DNA from: an uncultured Acinetobacter sp.
Lineage (GTDB): Bacteria; Pseudomonadota; Gammaproteobacteria; Pseudomonadales; Moraxellaceae
NCBI GenBank assembly: GCA_900771065.1
Contig: CAAGMP010000186.1
Span: 1-15,273 of the forward strand
Length of the DNA: 15,273 bases
Reading direction: 5' to 3'
Position numbers and translations under genes: made by a program. Positions 1-6,847 of the stretch are shown here, piece after piece (positions within the stretch are counted from its first letter, which is position 1; every line of letters begins with the position of its first letter). The notes beneath the pieces were generated by a model that saw nothing but the letters and a program-made list of their open reading frames with translations, was not told the DNA's origin and ran no database searches.

Positions 1-76
<76 letters not shown>

Positions 77-79
77 AGT

Positions 80-103
80 CTTAGTTTGGTGCAACAAACT
101 AAG
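80..103 (+). other. Hairpin in the spacer between the two initiator tRNAs
   Basis: Perfect 9-bp inverted repeat CTTAGTTTG / CAAACTAAG around the loop GTGCAA, starting four bases after the CCA end of the first tRNA. It is followed by AGAAAAATAAG rather than a T run, so it does not look like a standard intrinsic terminator on either strand. It may protect the 3' end or mark a processing site in the tRNA precursor; that role is inference. Confidence 0.55.
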
Positions 104-121
104 AGAAAAATAAGTTTTAGA

Positions 122-150
122 TTGAATATTGCTTATTTTTTAGATATAAT
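122..150 (+). promoter_or_regulatory. Sigma70-type promoter for the second initiator tRNA
   Basis: A -35 element TTGAAT (122-127) and a perfect -10 TATAAT (145-150) are separated by exactly 17 bases of A/T-rich DNA. The predicted start near 156-158 gives a 5' leader of only about 7 nt before the mature tRNA at 164. That fits a tRNA promoter. It could also supply the downstream rimP operon through read-through of the terminators at 248-324. Confidence 0.75.
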
Positions 151-163
151 TTTTGCACGTTGA

Positions 164-240
<77 letters not shown>

Positions 241-247
241 AGTTTCT

Positions 248-277
248 AAAGAGGCTCACAACAAAGTGGGCCTTTTT
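248..277 (+). terminator. Intrinsic terminator after the tRNA pair
   Basis: Stem GGCTCAC (253-259) / GTGGGCC (266-272) with one G-T wobble and loop AACAAA, followed by TTTTT at 273-277. A-U and G-U pairs between AAAGA upstream and the T run lengthen the stem. It lies 8 bases after the tRNA CCA end. A further 7-bp hairpin, TGCACAG (277-283) / CTGTGCA (291-297), follows at once without a T run. Confidence 0.75.
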
Positions 278-304
278 GCACAGTGGAATTCTGTGCAATA
301 ATTG

Positions 305-324
305 GGGCGATTACGCCCTTTTTT
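305..324 (+). terminator. Second intrinsic terminator before rimP
   Basis: Compact hairpin GGGCG (305-309), loop ATTA, CGCCC (314-318), followed by six Ts (319-324). This is a strong-looking factor-independent terminator on the + strand, only 28 bases after the first. Together they should largely separate tRNA transcription from the rimP operon, or act as an attenuator if transcripts read through. Confidence 0.8.
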
Positions 325-448
325 ATTGGCTATCGTGTAGTGTCGATCGATATGAGCCGCTTGGCTTACAGTCAAAATGTCATGTTTCACGACTATCATA
401 GCGAATGGTGATCTTAACCATTGAATCGCACCAAAATGACGAGAGTAA
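325..448 (+). promoter_or_regulatory. Leader of the rimP-nusA-infB-rbfA operon with conserved-looking hairpin
   Basis: Untranslated stretch between the second terminator and rimP. It holds a hairpin AATGGT (404-409) / ACCATT (417-422), which extends through GCG (401-403) / CGC (427-429) across a 4-nt bulge and ends 11 bases before the GAGAG Shine-Dalgarno at 441-445. A weak promoter candidate, GTCAAA (371-376), 17 bases, TATCAT (394-399), has a fair -10 but a poor -35. Smaller pairings such as AGCC/GGCT at 355-366 also occur. In E. coli the equivalent leader takes part in NusA control and RNase III processing; a similar role here is inference. Confidence 0.4.
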
Positions 449-973
449 ATGAAGCTATCAAATAAAACCCAAGCACTTCAGGATCTAATTGCCCCTGCTG
501 TTGAGGCTTGTGATGTCGATCTTTGGGGTATTGAATTTCTTCCACAAGGCAAACGCTCATTATTACGTATCTATATTGACAAACCTGTTGCACCCGATGA
601 ACAACCTGTTATTAATGAAGATGGTGAAGTTGAATTAGGGCGTGGCATTGGTGTACAAGATTGTGTACGTGTGACCCAGCAAGTCGGCGCAATGCTCGAC
701 GTACATGATCCTATTTCAGGTGAATATGCACTTGAAGTTTCTTCACCAGGTTGGGATCGCCCATTTTTTGAATTGAGTCAAATGGCAGGCTATATTGGTC
801 AGCAAGTCGCATTGCGCTTAATTAGTGCAGTAGATAATCGTCGTAAATTTCAAGCTAAATTGGTCACAGTTGACTTGGAAAATGAAATGATCCAAGTTGA
901 AGTGGAAAAGCAACAAATTTTGGATATTGATAGTCATAACATTGATAAAGCCAATTTAGTTTATCAAGATTAA
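449..973 (+). CDS. rimP: Ribosome maturation factor RimP
   Basis: RimP binds the free 30S subunit in the cytoplasm and helps its late maturation. The protein has 174 residues, against about 150 in E. coli. The N-terminal alpha/beta domain (about 8-90) contains WGIEF and LLRIYID, and residues 93-105 carry the family signature YALEVSSPGWDRP (E. coli has a Leu in place of the Trp). The C-terminal domain covers about 106-174. The extra length is mostly an acidic insertion at about 46-66, between the LLRIYID strand and the GVQDCVRV helix. The ATG is preceded by GAGAG at 441-445. It is the first gene of the operon, 34 bases ahead of nusA, as in E. coli. Confidence 0.96.
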   Translation: MKLSNKTQALQDLIAPAVEACDVDLWGIEFLPQGKRSLLRIYIDKPVAPDEQPVINEDGEVELGRGIGVQDCVRVTQQVGAMLDVHDPISGEYALEVSSPGWDRPFFELSQMAGYIGQQVALRLISAVDNRRKFQAKLVTVDLENEMIQVEVEKQQILDIDSHNIDKANLVYQD

Positions 974-1007
974 TTGAAGATATAAGAATCTAACGAATAG
1001 GTGACTT

Positions 1008-2492
1008 ATGGCACGTGAAATTATTACCGTCGTTGATACGGTAAGTAACGAAAAAGGTGTAAGTCGTGAAGCAATTTTTACAGCGCTTGAACAAGCGCTT
1101 GTTGCAGCGACAAAAAAGAAATTTTACGAAGGCACAAACTCAGAAGAAGCACGTTTACGTGTTGAAATTGATCGTAAAACAGGCGATTATCGTACTTTCC
1201 GTCAATGGGAAATTGTTGCAGATGAAGATCATGAAATGCCTGCATGTCAAGATGCGATTTCAGATGTTGATCCTGCAAAATGGTCAATTGGCGATATTCG
1301 TGAATTAGAAGTTGAGTCAATTGACTTTGGGCGAATTGCAGCACAAATTGCAAAACAAGTCATTGTGCAAAAAATTCGTGAAGCAGAGCGCGCATTAATT
1401 GCCGATGCGTACGAAGCGAAAGTAGGTGAGTTAATTTACGGTGAAGTCAAGAAACAAACCAAAGAAGGTTTTATTATTGACTTAGGCGAAAATGCAGAAG
1501 GCTATTTGGCACGTGATGAAATGATTGCAAAAGAAATTTTGCGTCCAAAACAACGTATCAATGCCATTTTGTATGAAGTGAACCGTGAAGGTCGTGGTGC
1601 ACAATTATTGTTGTCACGTGCTCGACCTGACATGTTGATTGCTTTAATGAAGAAAGAAATTCCTGAAATTTCTGAAGAAATTATTGAAATTAAAGCAGCA
1701 GCACGTCAACCGGGTGTACGTGCGAAAGTCGCAGTAAAAACAAATGATCATCGTATTGATCCTGTTGGGGCTTGTATTGGTATGCGTGGCACACGTATTC
1801 AAGCTATTCAACAAGAACTTAATGGTGAACGTATTGATGTTGTGATTTGGTCAGATGATCCTGCACAATATATTGCAAGTGCGCTTGAACCTGCTGATGT
1901 ATCAAGTATCGTTTTAGATGAAGATACACAAACTGCAACGATTTTGTTTGCAACAAGTGATCAATTGGCGCGTGCAATTGGTTCACAAGGTCAAAACGTG
2001 CGTTTAGCATCGGAATTGACTGGTTACAAATTAGATATGATGCTTGAAGAAGAATATCAAGCACGTCAACAAAACGAAGTACAACAGTACTTTGAAATGT
2101 TTGTAACGCGTTTGCAAATTCCTGAAGATTTGGCAATGGCATTGGTTGAAATGGGCTTTACTTCACTCGAAGAAATTGCTTATGTTCCAGCTGAAACCTT
2201 CAACGAAATTGAATTAGATGAGCAAACGGTATCTATGCTACAAAGTCGTGCTAAAGATGTTGCCTTAGCCGATGCGTTGAAGCAACAAGAAAATATTCAA
2301 GATCCAAGCGCTGAGTTATTGGCAATGGATGGTATGAATAAAGAGCTTGCTTATGCACTTGCTGCGCGTGGAATCATCACTGTTGATGATTTAGCCGATC
2401 AAGCAACCGACGATATTGCAGATATTGAAGGTTTAGATGCCAATTTGGCAGGTCAACTTATCATGAAAGCGCGCGAATCATGGTTTAACTAG
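1008..2492 (+). CDS. nusA: Transcription termination/antitermination factor NusA
   Basis: NusA binds RNA polymerase and nascent RNA, promoting pausing and intrinsic or Rho-dependent termination and, with other Nus factors, antitermination. Its 494 residues are close to the 495 of E. coli. Visible domains: N-terminal RNA-polymerase-binding domain (1 to about 125), S1 domain (about 137-201), KH1 with IGMRGTRIQ (257-265), KH2 with IGSQGQNVRLA (324-334), then two acidic helix-hairpin repeats (about 366-418 and 436-492). The two C-terminal repeats are the proteobacterial form; Bacillus NusA lacks them. AGGTG at 999-1003 precedes the ATG. NusA could act on the tandem terminators upstream of its own operon, which would be a feedback loop; that is inference. 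Confidence 0.98.
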   Translation: MAREIITVVDTVSNEKGVSREAIFTALEQALVAATKKKFYEGTNSEEARLRVEIDRKTGDYRTFRQWEIVADEDHEMPACQDAISDVDPAKWSIGDIRELEVESIDFGRIAAQIAKQVIVQKIREAERALIADAYEAKVGELIYGEVKKQTKEGFIIDLGENAEGYLARDEMIAKEILRPKQRINAILYEVNREGRGAQLLLSRARPDMLIALMKKEIPEISEEIIEIKAAARQPGVRAKVAVKTNDHRIDPVGACIGMRGTRIQAIQQELNGERIDVVIWSDDPAQYIASALEPADVSSIVLDEDTQTATILFATSDQLARAIGSQGQNVRLASELTGYKLDMMLEEEYQARQQNEVQQYFEMFVTRLQIPEDLAMALVEMGFTSLEEIAYVPAETFNEIELDEQTVSMLQSRAKDVALADALKQQENIQDPSAELLAMDGMNKELAYALAARGIITVDDLADQATDDIADIEGLDANLAGQLIMKARESWFN

Positions 2493-2502
2493 GAGATAAT
2501 AA

Positions 2503-5205
2503 ATGACGGACAAGTCGATAAAAGAGTTAGCCCTCAGCGTGGAACGTCCCGTTGAGAAGCTCCTAGAGCAAGTTCGTGAGGCAGGTTTACCCCAACGTAA
2601 AGCTGACGATATTATTTCTACTGAACAACAGGATGCGCTTGTTAACCATTTGAAGAAAAATCATGGTCAAGACGCAGAGAATGCAGGAAAAATCACGTTG
2701 AAACGTAAAACGACCGGTACTGCAAAAGTTGCAAGTACATCTGGTAAAGCAAAAACAATTAATGTTGAAGTACGTAAAAAACATACTTTTGTGAAACCAG
2801 ATCCAGAACAAATTAAAGCTGAAGCATTAGCAAAAGCTCAAGCAGAGCAACAAGTTAAAGCGACTGTTGAAGTTAAAACGAAAGAAGCAAAAACAGAAAG
2901 TAAGCCAGTCAATAAAGCAGCGGCAAACTTAGAAGCAATGCGTGCGAATGCAAAACAGGCAACTGAAAAGCAAGAAACACCGAAAGCGGCTGTTGTTGTG
3001 AAACGTAAGTCAACTAACAAACCAATTACTAAAGTTCAAGCTAAAGTTGTTGAAACGCCTGAACAGAAAAAAGCGCGTGAAGCACAAGCTGCTCAACTTA
3101 AAGCGGCAGAAGAAGCTGCACGTCGTAAGGCGGCAGAAGAAGCACAACAACGCACTTTAGAACAAATGCGTAAAATGGCTTCTAAATATTCGGCAGATGA
3201 TGCAACAACAACCATCCGTGTGATTGATGATTCGCCATTAGCTGCAGGTCTTGTGGGTCAAGCTTACGAAGATTCTTTCAATCAAGAAGACCGTGAAATT
3301 AAACGTGGCGGTGGAACAAAAGATCCACGCAGCCAAAAGAAAGGCGGTCGTCGTGGTGAAGAGCAATCTTTCCGTGATAACTCACACAAACGTGGTTTAA
3401 AATCAAGTCAAGCAAATAAACATGGCTTTGAAAAACCAGTTAAAAAACAAGTTTATGATGTTGAAATTGGTACAACCATTATTGTTGCCGATTTAGCAGC
3501 AAAAATGGCGATCAAAGTGCGTGAAGTGATCAAATCACTCATGAAAATGGGCGAATTGGTCACACAAAACCAAGCGATTGAACAAGAAATTGCTGCACTT
3601 GTTGTTGAAGAAATGGGACATAATCCTGTTCTATTATCTGACACACAAGCAGAAGATAACTTACTTGAAGCTGCTGAAGAAGCACGTGGTGAGCAAACGA
3701 CTCGTCCGCCAGTTGTGACTATTATGGGTCACGTTGACCATGGTAAAACATCGTTACTTGACCGTATTCGTCGTTCAAAAGTGGCAGCGGGTGAAGCAGG
3801 TGGTATTACACAGCACATTGGGGCATACCATGTGACCACTGACAAAGGCATTATTACGTTCTTAGATACTCCGGGACACGCAGCATTTACTGCAATGCGT
3901 TCACGTGGTGCGAAAGCAACAGATATCGTGGTTTTAGTTGTAGCAGCTGATGATGGTGTTATGCCACAAACAGCGGAAGCGATTGATCATGCACGTGCAG
4001 CAGGAACACCAATTATTGTTGCAATCAATAAAATGGATAAAGAATCTGCTGATCCAGACCGCGTATTAAATGAGTTAACTACGAAAGAAATCGTGCCTGA
4101 ACAATGGGGCGGTGACGTTCCTGTGGCAATGGTTTCAGCACATTCAGGTCAAGGTATTGATGAATTACTTGATTTAATTTCAATTCAAGCTGAATTGTTA
4201 GAATTGAAAGCATCTGAAGAAGGTGCAGCGCAAGGTGTAGTTATTGAAGCACGTGTCGATAAAGGTCGTGGTGCAGTTACTTCGATTCTTGTTCAAAATG
4301 GTACGTTGAAAGTAGGCGATCTTGTTCTTGCAGGTTCATCTTATGGTCGTGTTCGTGCGATGGCAGACGAAAATGGTCAACGTATTAAATCGGCAGGTCC
4401 TTCAATTCCAGTAGAAATTTTAGGTTTACCTGAAGCACCAATGGCAGGCGATGAAGTTCTTGTTGTTAACGATGAGAAAAAAGCACGTGAAGTGGCTGAT
4501 GCACGTTTAGATCGCGAGCGTCAAAAACGTCTTGAGCGTCAAAGTGCAATGCGTCTTGAAAATATTATGGCATCAATGGGCAAGAAAGATGTGCCAATTG
4601 TCAATGTCGTACTCAAAACAGACGTACGTGGTACTTTAGAAGCATTGCATGTGGCATTAGCTGAACTTGCAACAGATGAAGTAAAAGTACGTATTATTGG
4701 TTCAGGTGTCGGTGCGATTACTGAATCGGATGTGACATTAGCAGAATCTTCAGAAGCTGTTTTATTGGGCTTTAACGTTCGTGCCGACAATACAGCGCGT
4801 CAAAAAGCCGATGCCGATGGTATTGATATTCGTTACTATTCAGTTATTTATCAATTAATTGATGACGTAAAAGATGCAATGAGCGGTAAATTAGCACCTG
4901 AACATCGTGAAACTATTTTAGGTGTGGCTGAAGTGCGTGAAGTGTTCCACTCAAGTAAATTCGGTGCAGCAGCAGGTTGTATGGTACTTGAAGGTCATTT
5001 ACATCGTAACAAACCAATTCGCGTTTTACGTGATGATGTGGTGGTGTTCCAAGGTGAGCTTGAATCTCTTCGTCGCTACAAAGAGGTGGTTGAAGAAGTT
5101 CGTGCAGGCATGGAATGTGGTCTTGCGGTTAAAGGTTATAAAGACATTAAACCACTCGACAAAATCGAAGTGTATGATGTTCAATTAATTAAACGGAGTC
5201 TTTAA
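2503..5205 (+). CDS. infB: Translation initiation factor IF-2
   Basis: GTPase that recruits formyl-Met initiator tRNA to the 30S subunit and promotes 50S joining. It has 900 residues (E. coli 890). An IF2 N-terminal subdomain occupies about 1-50, then a long Lys/Ala/Glu-rich, low-complexity linker with coiled-coil character (about 100-230) and a basic stretch (about 265-315). A second IF2_N domain lies at about 317-375. The G domain shows G1 GHVDHGKTS (409-417), G2 GGITQHIGAY (433-442), G3 DTPGH (455-459) with the catalytic His459, G4 NKMD (509-512) and G5 SAHSG (545-549). Domains II, III and the tRNA-binding C domain follow. AGGAG overlaps the nusA stop codon and sits 10 bases from it, so translation is probably coupled. 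Shorter IF2 isoforms from internal starts, known in E. coli, cannot be confirmed here. Confidence 0.98.
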   Translation: MTDKSIKELALSVERPVEKLLEQVREAGLPQRKADDIISTEQQDALVNHLKKNHGQDAENAGKITLKRKTTGTAKVASTSGKAKTINVEVRKKHTFVKPDPEQIKAEALAKAQAEQQVKATVEVKTKEAKTESKPVNKAAANLEAMRANAKQATEKQETPKAAVVVKRKSTNKPITKVQAKVVETPEQKKAREAQAAQLKAAEEAARRKAAEEAQQRTLEQMRKMASKYSADDATTTIRVIDDSPLAAGLVGQAYEDSFNQEDREIKRGGGTKDPRSQKKGGRRGEEQSFRDNSHKRGLKSSQANKHGFEKPVKKQVYDVEIGTTIIVADLAAKMAIKVREVIKSLMKMGELVTQNQAIEQEIAALVVEEMGHNPVLLSDTQAEDNLLEAAEEARGEQTTRPPVVTIMGHVDHGKTSLLDRIRRSKVAAGEAGGITQHIGAYHVTTDKGIITFLDTPGHAAFTAMRSRGAKATDIVVLVVAADDGVMPQTAEAIDHARAAGTPIIVAINKMDKESADPDRVLNELTTKEIVPEQWGGDVPVAMVSAHSGQGIDELLDLISIQAELLELKASEEGAAQGVVIEARVDKGRGAVTSILVQNGTLKVGDLVLAGSSYGRVRAMADENGQRIKSAGPSIPVEILGLPEAPMAGDEVLVVNDEKKAREVADARLDRERQKRLERQSAMRLENIMASMGKKDVPIVNVVLKTDVRGTLEALHVALAELATDEVKVRIIGSGVGAITESDVTLAESSEAVLLGFNVRADNTARQKADADGIDIRYYSVIYQLIDDVKDAMSGKLAPEHRETILGVAEVREVFHSSKFGAAAGCMVLEGHLHRNKPIRVLRDDVVVFQGELESLRRYKEVVEEVRAGMECGLAVKGYKDIKPLDKIEVYDVQLIKRSL

Positions 5206-5606
5206 TGGCTGGGAGTCAACGTCTGAAGCGTATGGCAGATACAGTACAACGTGAGTTGTCTGAATTAATCCGCCAAGAGCTGAAAGATCCACGCTTAGGT
5301 GGTCTAGTGACCATCTCTGCGGTGAAAGTGAGTCCAGATTTAGGTTACGCAGAAGTTTATGTCACTGTCATGGGACGTGAACTTGGCGACGAACAAAGTG
5401 AAGCGGCAAATAAAGAAACCTTAAATGTTTTAAATAAAGCATCGGGTTTCTTGCGTCACGAATTGAGTCGTCGCATCAAGACACGTATTACGCCTCGTTT
5501 GCGTTTCCATTACGATAAAACCAATGCTTATGGTAACTATATGTTTGGTTTAATTGCAGAAGCAGTTAAGGATTTACCTCCTTCTTCTGACAATCAAGAC
5601 AATTAG
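5205..5606 (+). CDS. rbfA: Ribosome-binding factor A
   Basis: RbfA is a small type II KH protein that binds the 30S subunit and aids 16S rRNA 5'-end maturation, notably in cold adaptation. The 133 residues match the E. coli length. Family features include KDPRLGG (27-33), SPDLGYAEVYVTVM (43-56) and the basic segment LRHELSRRIKTR with ITPRLRFHYD (83-104). Its ATG overlaps the infB TAA by one base (TAATG), with GGAG at 5195-5198, so translation is coupled to infB. It is the last gene of the operon; a strong terminator follows at once and no truB is present, unlike the E. coli order. Confidence 0.97.
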   Translation: MAGSQRLKRMADTVQRELSELIRQELKDPRLGGLVTISAVKVSPDLGYAEVYVTVMGRELGDEQSEAANKETLNVLNKASGFLRHELSRRIKTRITPRLRFHYDKTNAYGNYMFGLIAEAVKDLPPSSDNQDN

Positions 5607-5610
5607 TCCA

Positions 5611-5641
5611 TTAAAAAGCCACCTTCAAGGTGGCTTTTTAA
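5611..5641. terminator. Bidirectional terminator between rbfA and mrpG
   Basis: Perfect 13-bp inverted repeat: TTAAAAAGCCACC (5611-5623) and GGTGGCTTTTTAA (5629-5641) around loop TTCAA. The GC core is flanked by a T run on both strands, so it can end the rbfA transcript (+) and the convergent mrp transcript (-). The two genes are only 38 bases apart and this element fills nearly the whole gap. Confidence 0.93.
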
Positions 5642-5644
5642 TGC

Positions 5645-6043
5645 TTATAAAGAATCTTTAAAGTTCGATGAATTGGTATTGGTTTTACGACGACGAATAT
5701 TTTGCCATGGTAAAGGGCGATCGAGTGATTCAGGGACATTGCCACTTAAAGAACGTAAACGTAAATGTAAAGCAGCTTGCGCCATTAAGTTGGCAGAAAC
5801 AGGCGCAGTTAAAAATGCGAATAAGGTAATTAAGATTTCAGGAAAACCAAAACGCCCTTGAAAAGCAGAATAAATGATAGCTGCGATTAAGAAACTACCC
5901 AATCCCAAAGTGCTTGATTTTGTTGGTGCATGTAATCGCATAAATAAATCGGGTAAACGAACCATGCCAATGCCACCAATGAGCATAAAAAATGCACCAA
6001 TGAGGAGAAAAATAGAAACTAAAATTTCCATAATCAATTGCAT
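5645..6043 (-). CDS. mrpG: Monovalent cation/H+ antiporter subunit MrpG (PhaG/MnhG)
   Basis: Small inner-membrane subunit of the Mrp antiporter complex, with 132 residues and three predicted membrane helices (about 4-26, 43-60 and 67-90). The family signature is clear at 29-47: RLPDLFMRLHAPTKSSTLG, with the typical RLPD and RLHA motifs. The C-terminal tail (about 95-132) is basic and polar and probably cytoplasmic. The start is supported by AGGAG, whose first bases belong to the mrpF stop codon (TAGGAG), 9 bases downstream of mrpF. It is the last gene of the operon and converges on rbfA. Ion specificity (Na+, K+ or other) cannot be read from the sequence. Confidence 0.93.
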   Translation of the reverse strand: MQLIMEILVSIFLLIGAFFMLIGGIGMVRLPDLFMRLHAPTKSSTLGLGSFLIAAIIYSAFQGRFGFPEILITLFAFLTAPVSANLMAQAALHLRLRSLSGNVPESLDRPLPWQNIRRRKTNTNSSNFKDSL

Positions 6044-6052
6044 GTTTTTCTC

Positions 6053-6328
6053 CTAATCAATGACATGACCTGTCGTAAAATAGCGTGCTAAGGCAGCGGT
6101 GGAAACAAAACCTAACATCGCCACCAATAATGCCCCTTCAAATAATGCAGTACTTGTCCAATAAATACCTAATATAATAATGAGGCAAGTTGCATTTAAA
6201 AATAAAGTATCTAATGCCAATAAACGGTCAACAATAGAAGGACCAAACACCAAACGAACTAAACATAACAACATGGAAATGGTAATAACGATTAAACAAA
6301 GACCTAAAGCATAGGGTAAAATCATCAT
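6053..6328 (-). CDS. mrpF: Monovalent cation/H+ antiporter subunit MrpF (PhaF/MnhF)
   Basis: 91-residue hydrophobic protein with three predicted transmembrane helices (about 4-26, 33-55 and 60-82). It carries the family motif GPSIVDRLLALD (29-40); its aspartate-arginine pair and second aspartate are characteristic of MrpF. It overlaps the end of mrpE by 4 bases (ATGA), and GGGAG upstream is placed to serve the ATG. A second ATG follows directly, so the true N-terminus may be one residue shorter. It functions only as part of the Mrp complex in the cytoplasmic membrane. Confidence 0.92.
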   Translation of the reverse strand: MMILPYALGLCLIVITISMLLCLVRLVFGPSIVDRLLALDTLFLNATCLIIILGIYWTSTALFEGALLVAMLGFVSTAALARYFTTGHVID

Positions 6329-6846
6329 GAAGTTTCTCCCGTGTCGACCCCAAAAATGGTCATTAATGGTTTTTCATAACGATCTTTAATGGTTTTGATT
6401 TCTTGTTCGGGATTGTCAGTGCTTAATGCATGCACCAAAATATCTCCACGATCTTGATCGATACCCGCCGAAACAGTACCCGGTGTTGTGGTAATAATCA
6501 TTGCCAGCAAGGTGTTTACTTCTTCATTTTGCGTTTCCAAAGGTACACGAAACCATTTTGGGTGCAAATTTTTGCTTGAACCTAAAACTAATTTGGTCAC
6601 ATATAAGTTGGCAACAATAATATCTTTAAACACCACAAAAAACAGTTTGATCGCTGCAATCCAATTGATGCTAGGCGTACGATCAATAAAGCCTCGCACT
6701 AAATAAGGAATGAAAATTGCTAAAATTATTGCCATCAGCAGAGATTGCATATCTAAACTATGCGCCAGCATAAGCCAAGATAAACCAACCAATACTGAAA
6801 TTAGAGGATGGGGAAACCAGCGTGTGAACAATGCTTTTTTAGGCAT
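6325..6846 (-). CDS. mrpE: Monovalent cation/H+ antiporter subunit MrpE (PhaE/MnhE)
   Basis: MrpE is a membrane-anchored subunit of the Mrp antiporter. With the start chosen here it has 173 residues. The N-terminal half holds closely spaced hydrophobic helices (about 12-30, 33-52 and 60-85); a cytoplasmic domain follows. The TPGT motif lies at 121-124, matching the Thr-Pro known to matter in Bacillus MrpE. The reading frame is open up to an ATG at 6906, but that would add 20 Asn-rich residues lying inside mrpD with no Shine-Dalgarno. The ATG at 6846 starts one base after the mrpD TAA, with GAGGAG about 10 bases upstream, and gives the family-like MPKKALFTRWFPHP start. Confidence 0.9.
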   Translation of the reverse strand: MPKKALFTRWFPHPLISVLVGLSWLMLAHSLDMQSLLMAIILAIFIPYLVRGFIDRTPSINWIAAIKLFFVVFKDIIVANLYVTKLVLGSSKNLHPKWFRVPLETQNEEVNTLLAMIITTTPGTVSAGIDQDRGDILVHALSTDNPEQEIKTIKDRYEKPLMTIFGVDTGETS

Positions 6847-6847
6847 A

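Noticed and set aside
371..399. GTCAAA-17-TATCAT as the main rimP promoter
   Set aside because: The -35 matches only 3 of 6 consensus bases; noted in the leader entry but not claimed as a promoter.
1078..1353. Antisense and other-frame open frames inside nusA, infB and mrpAB (for example 1078-1353, 1819-2142, 4539-4790, 9470-9658, 10499-10828, 11534-11839)
   Set aside because: All lie inside well-supported genes, have no family resemblance and arise as shadows of codon bias.
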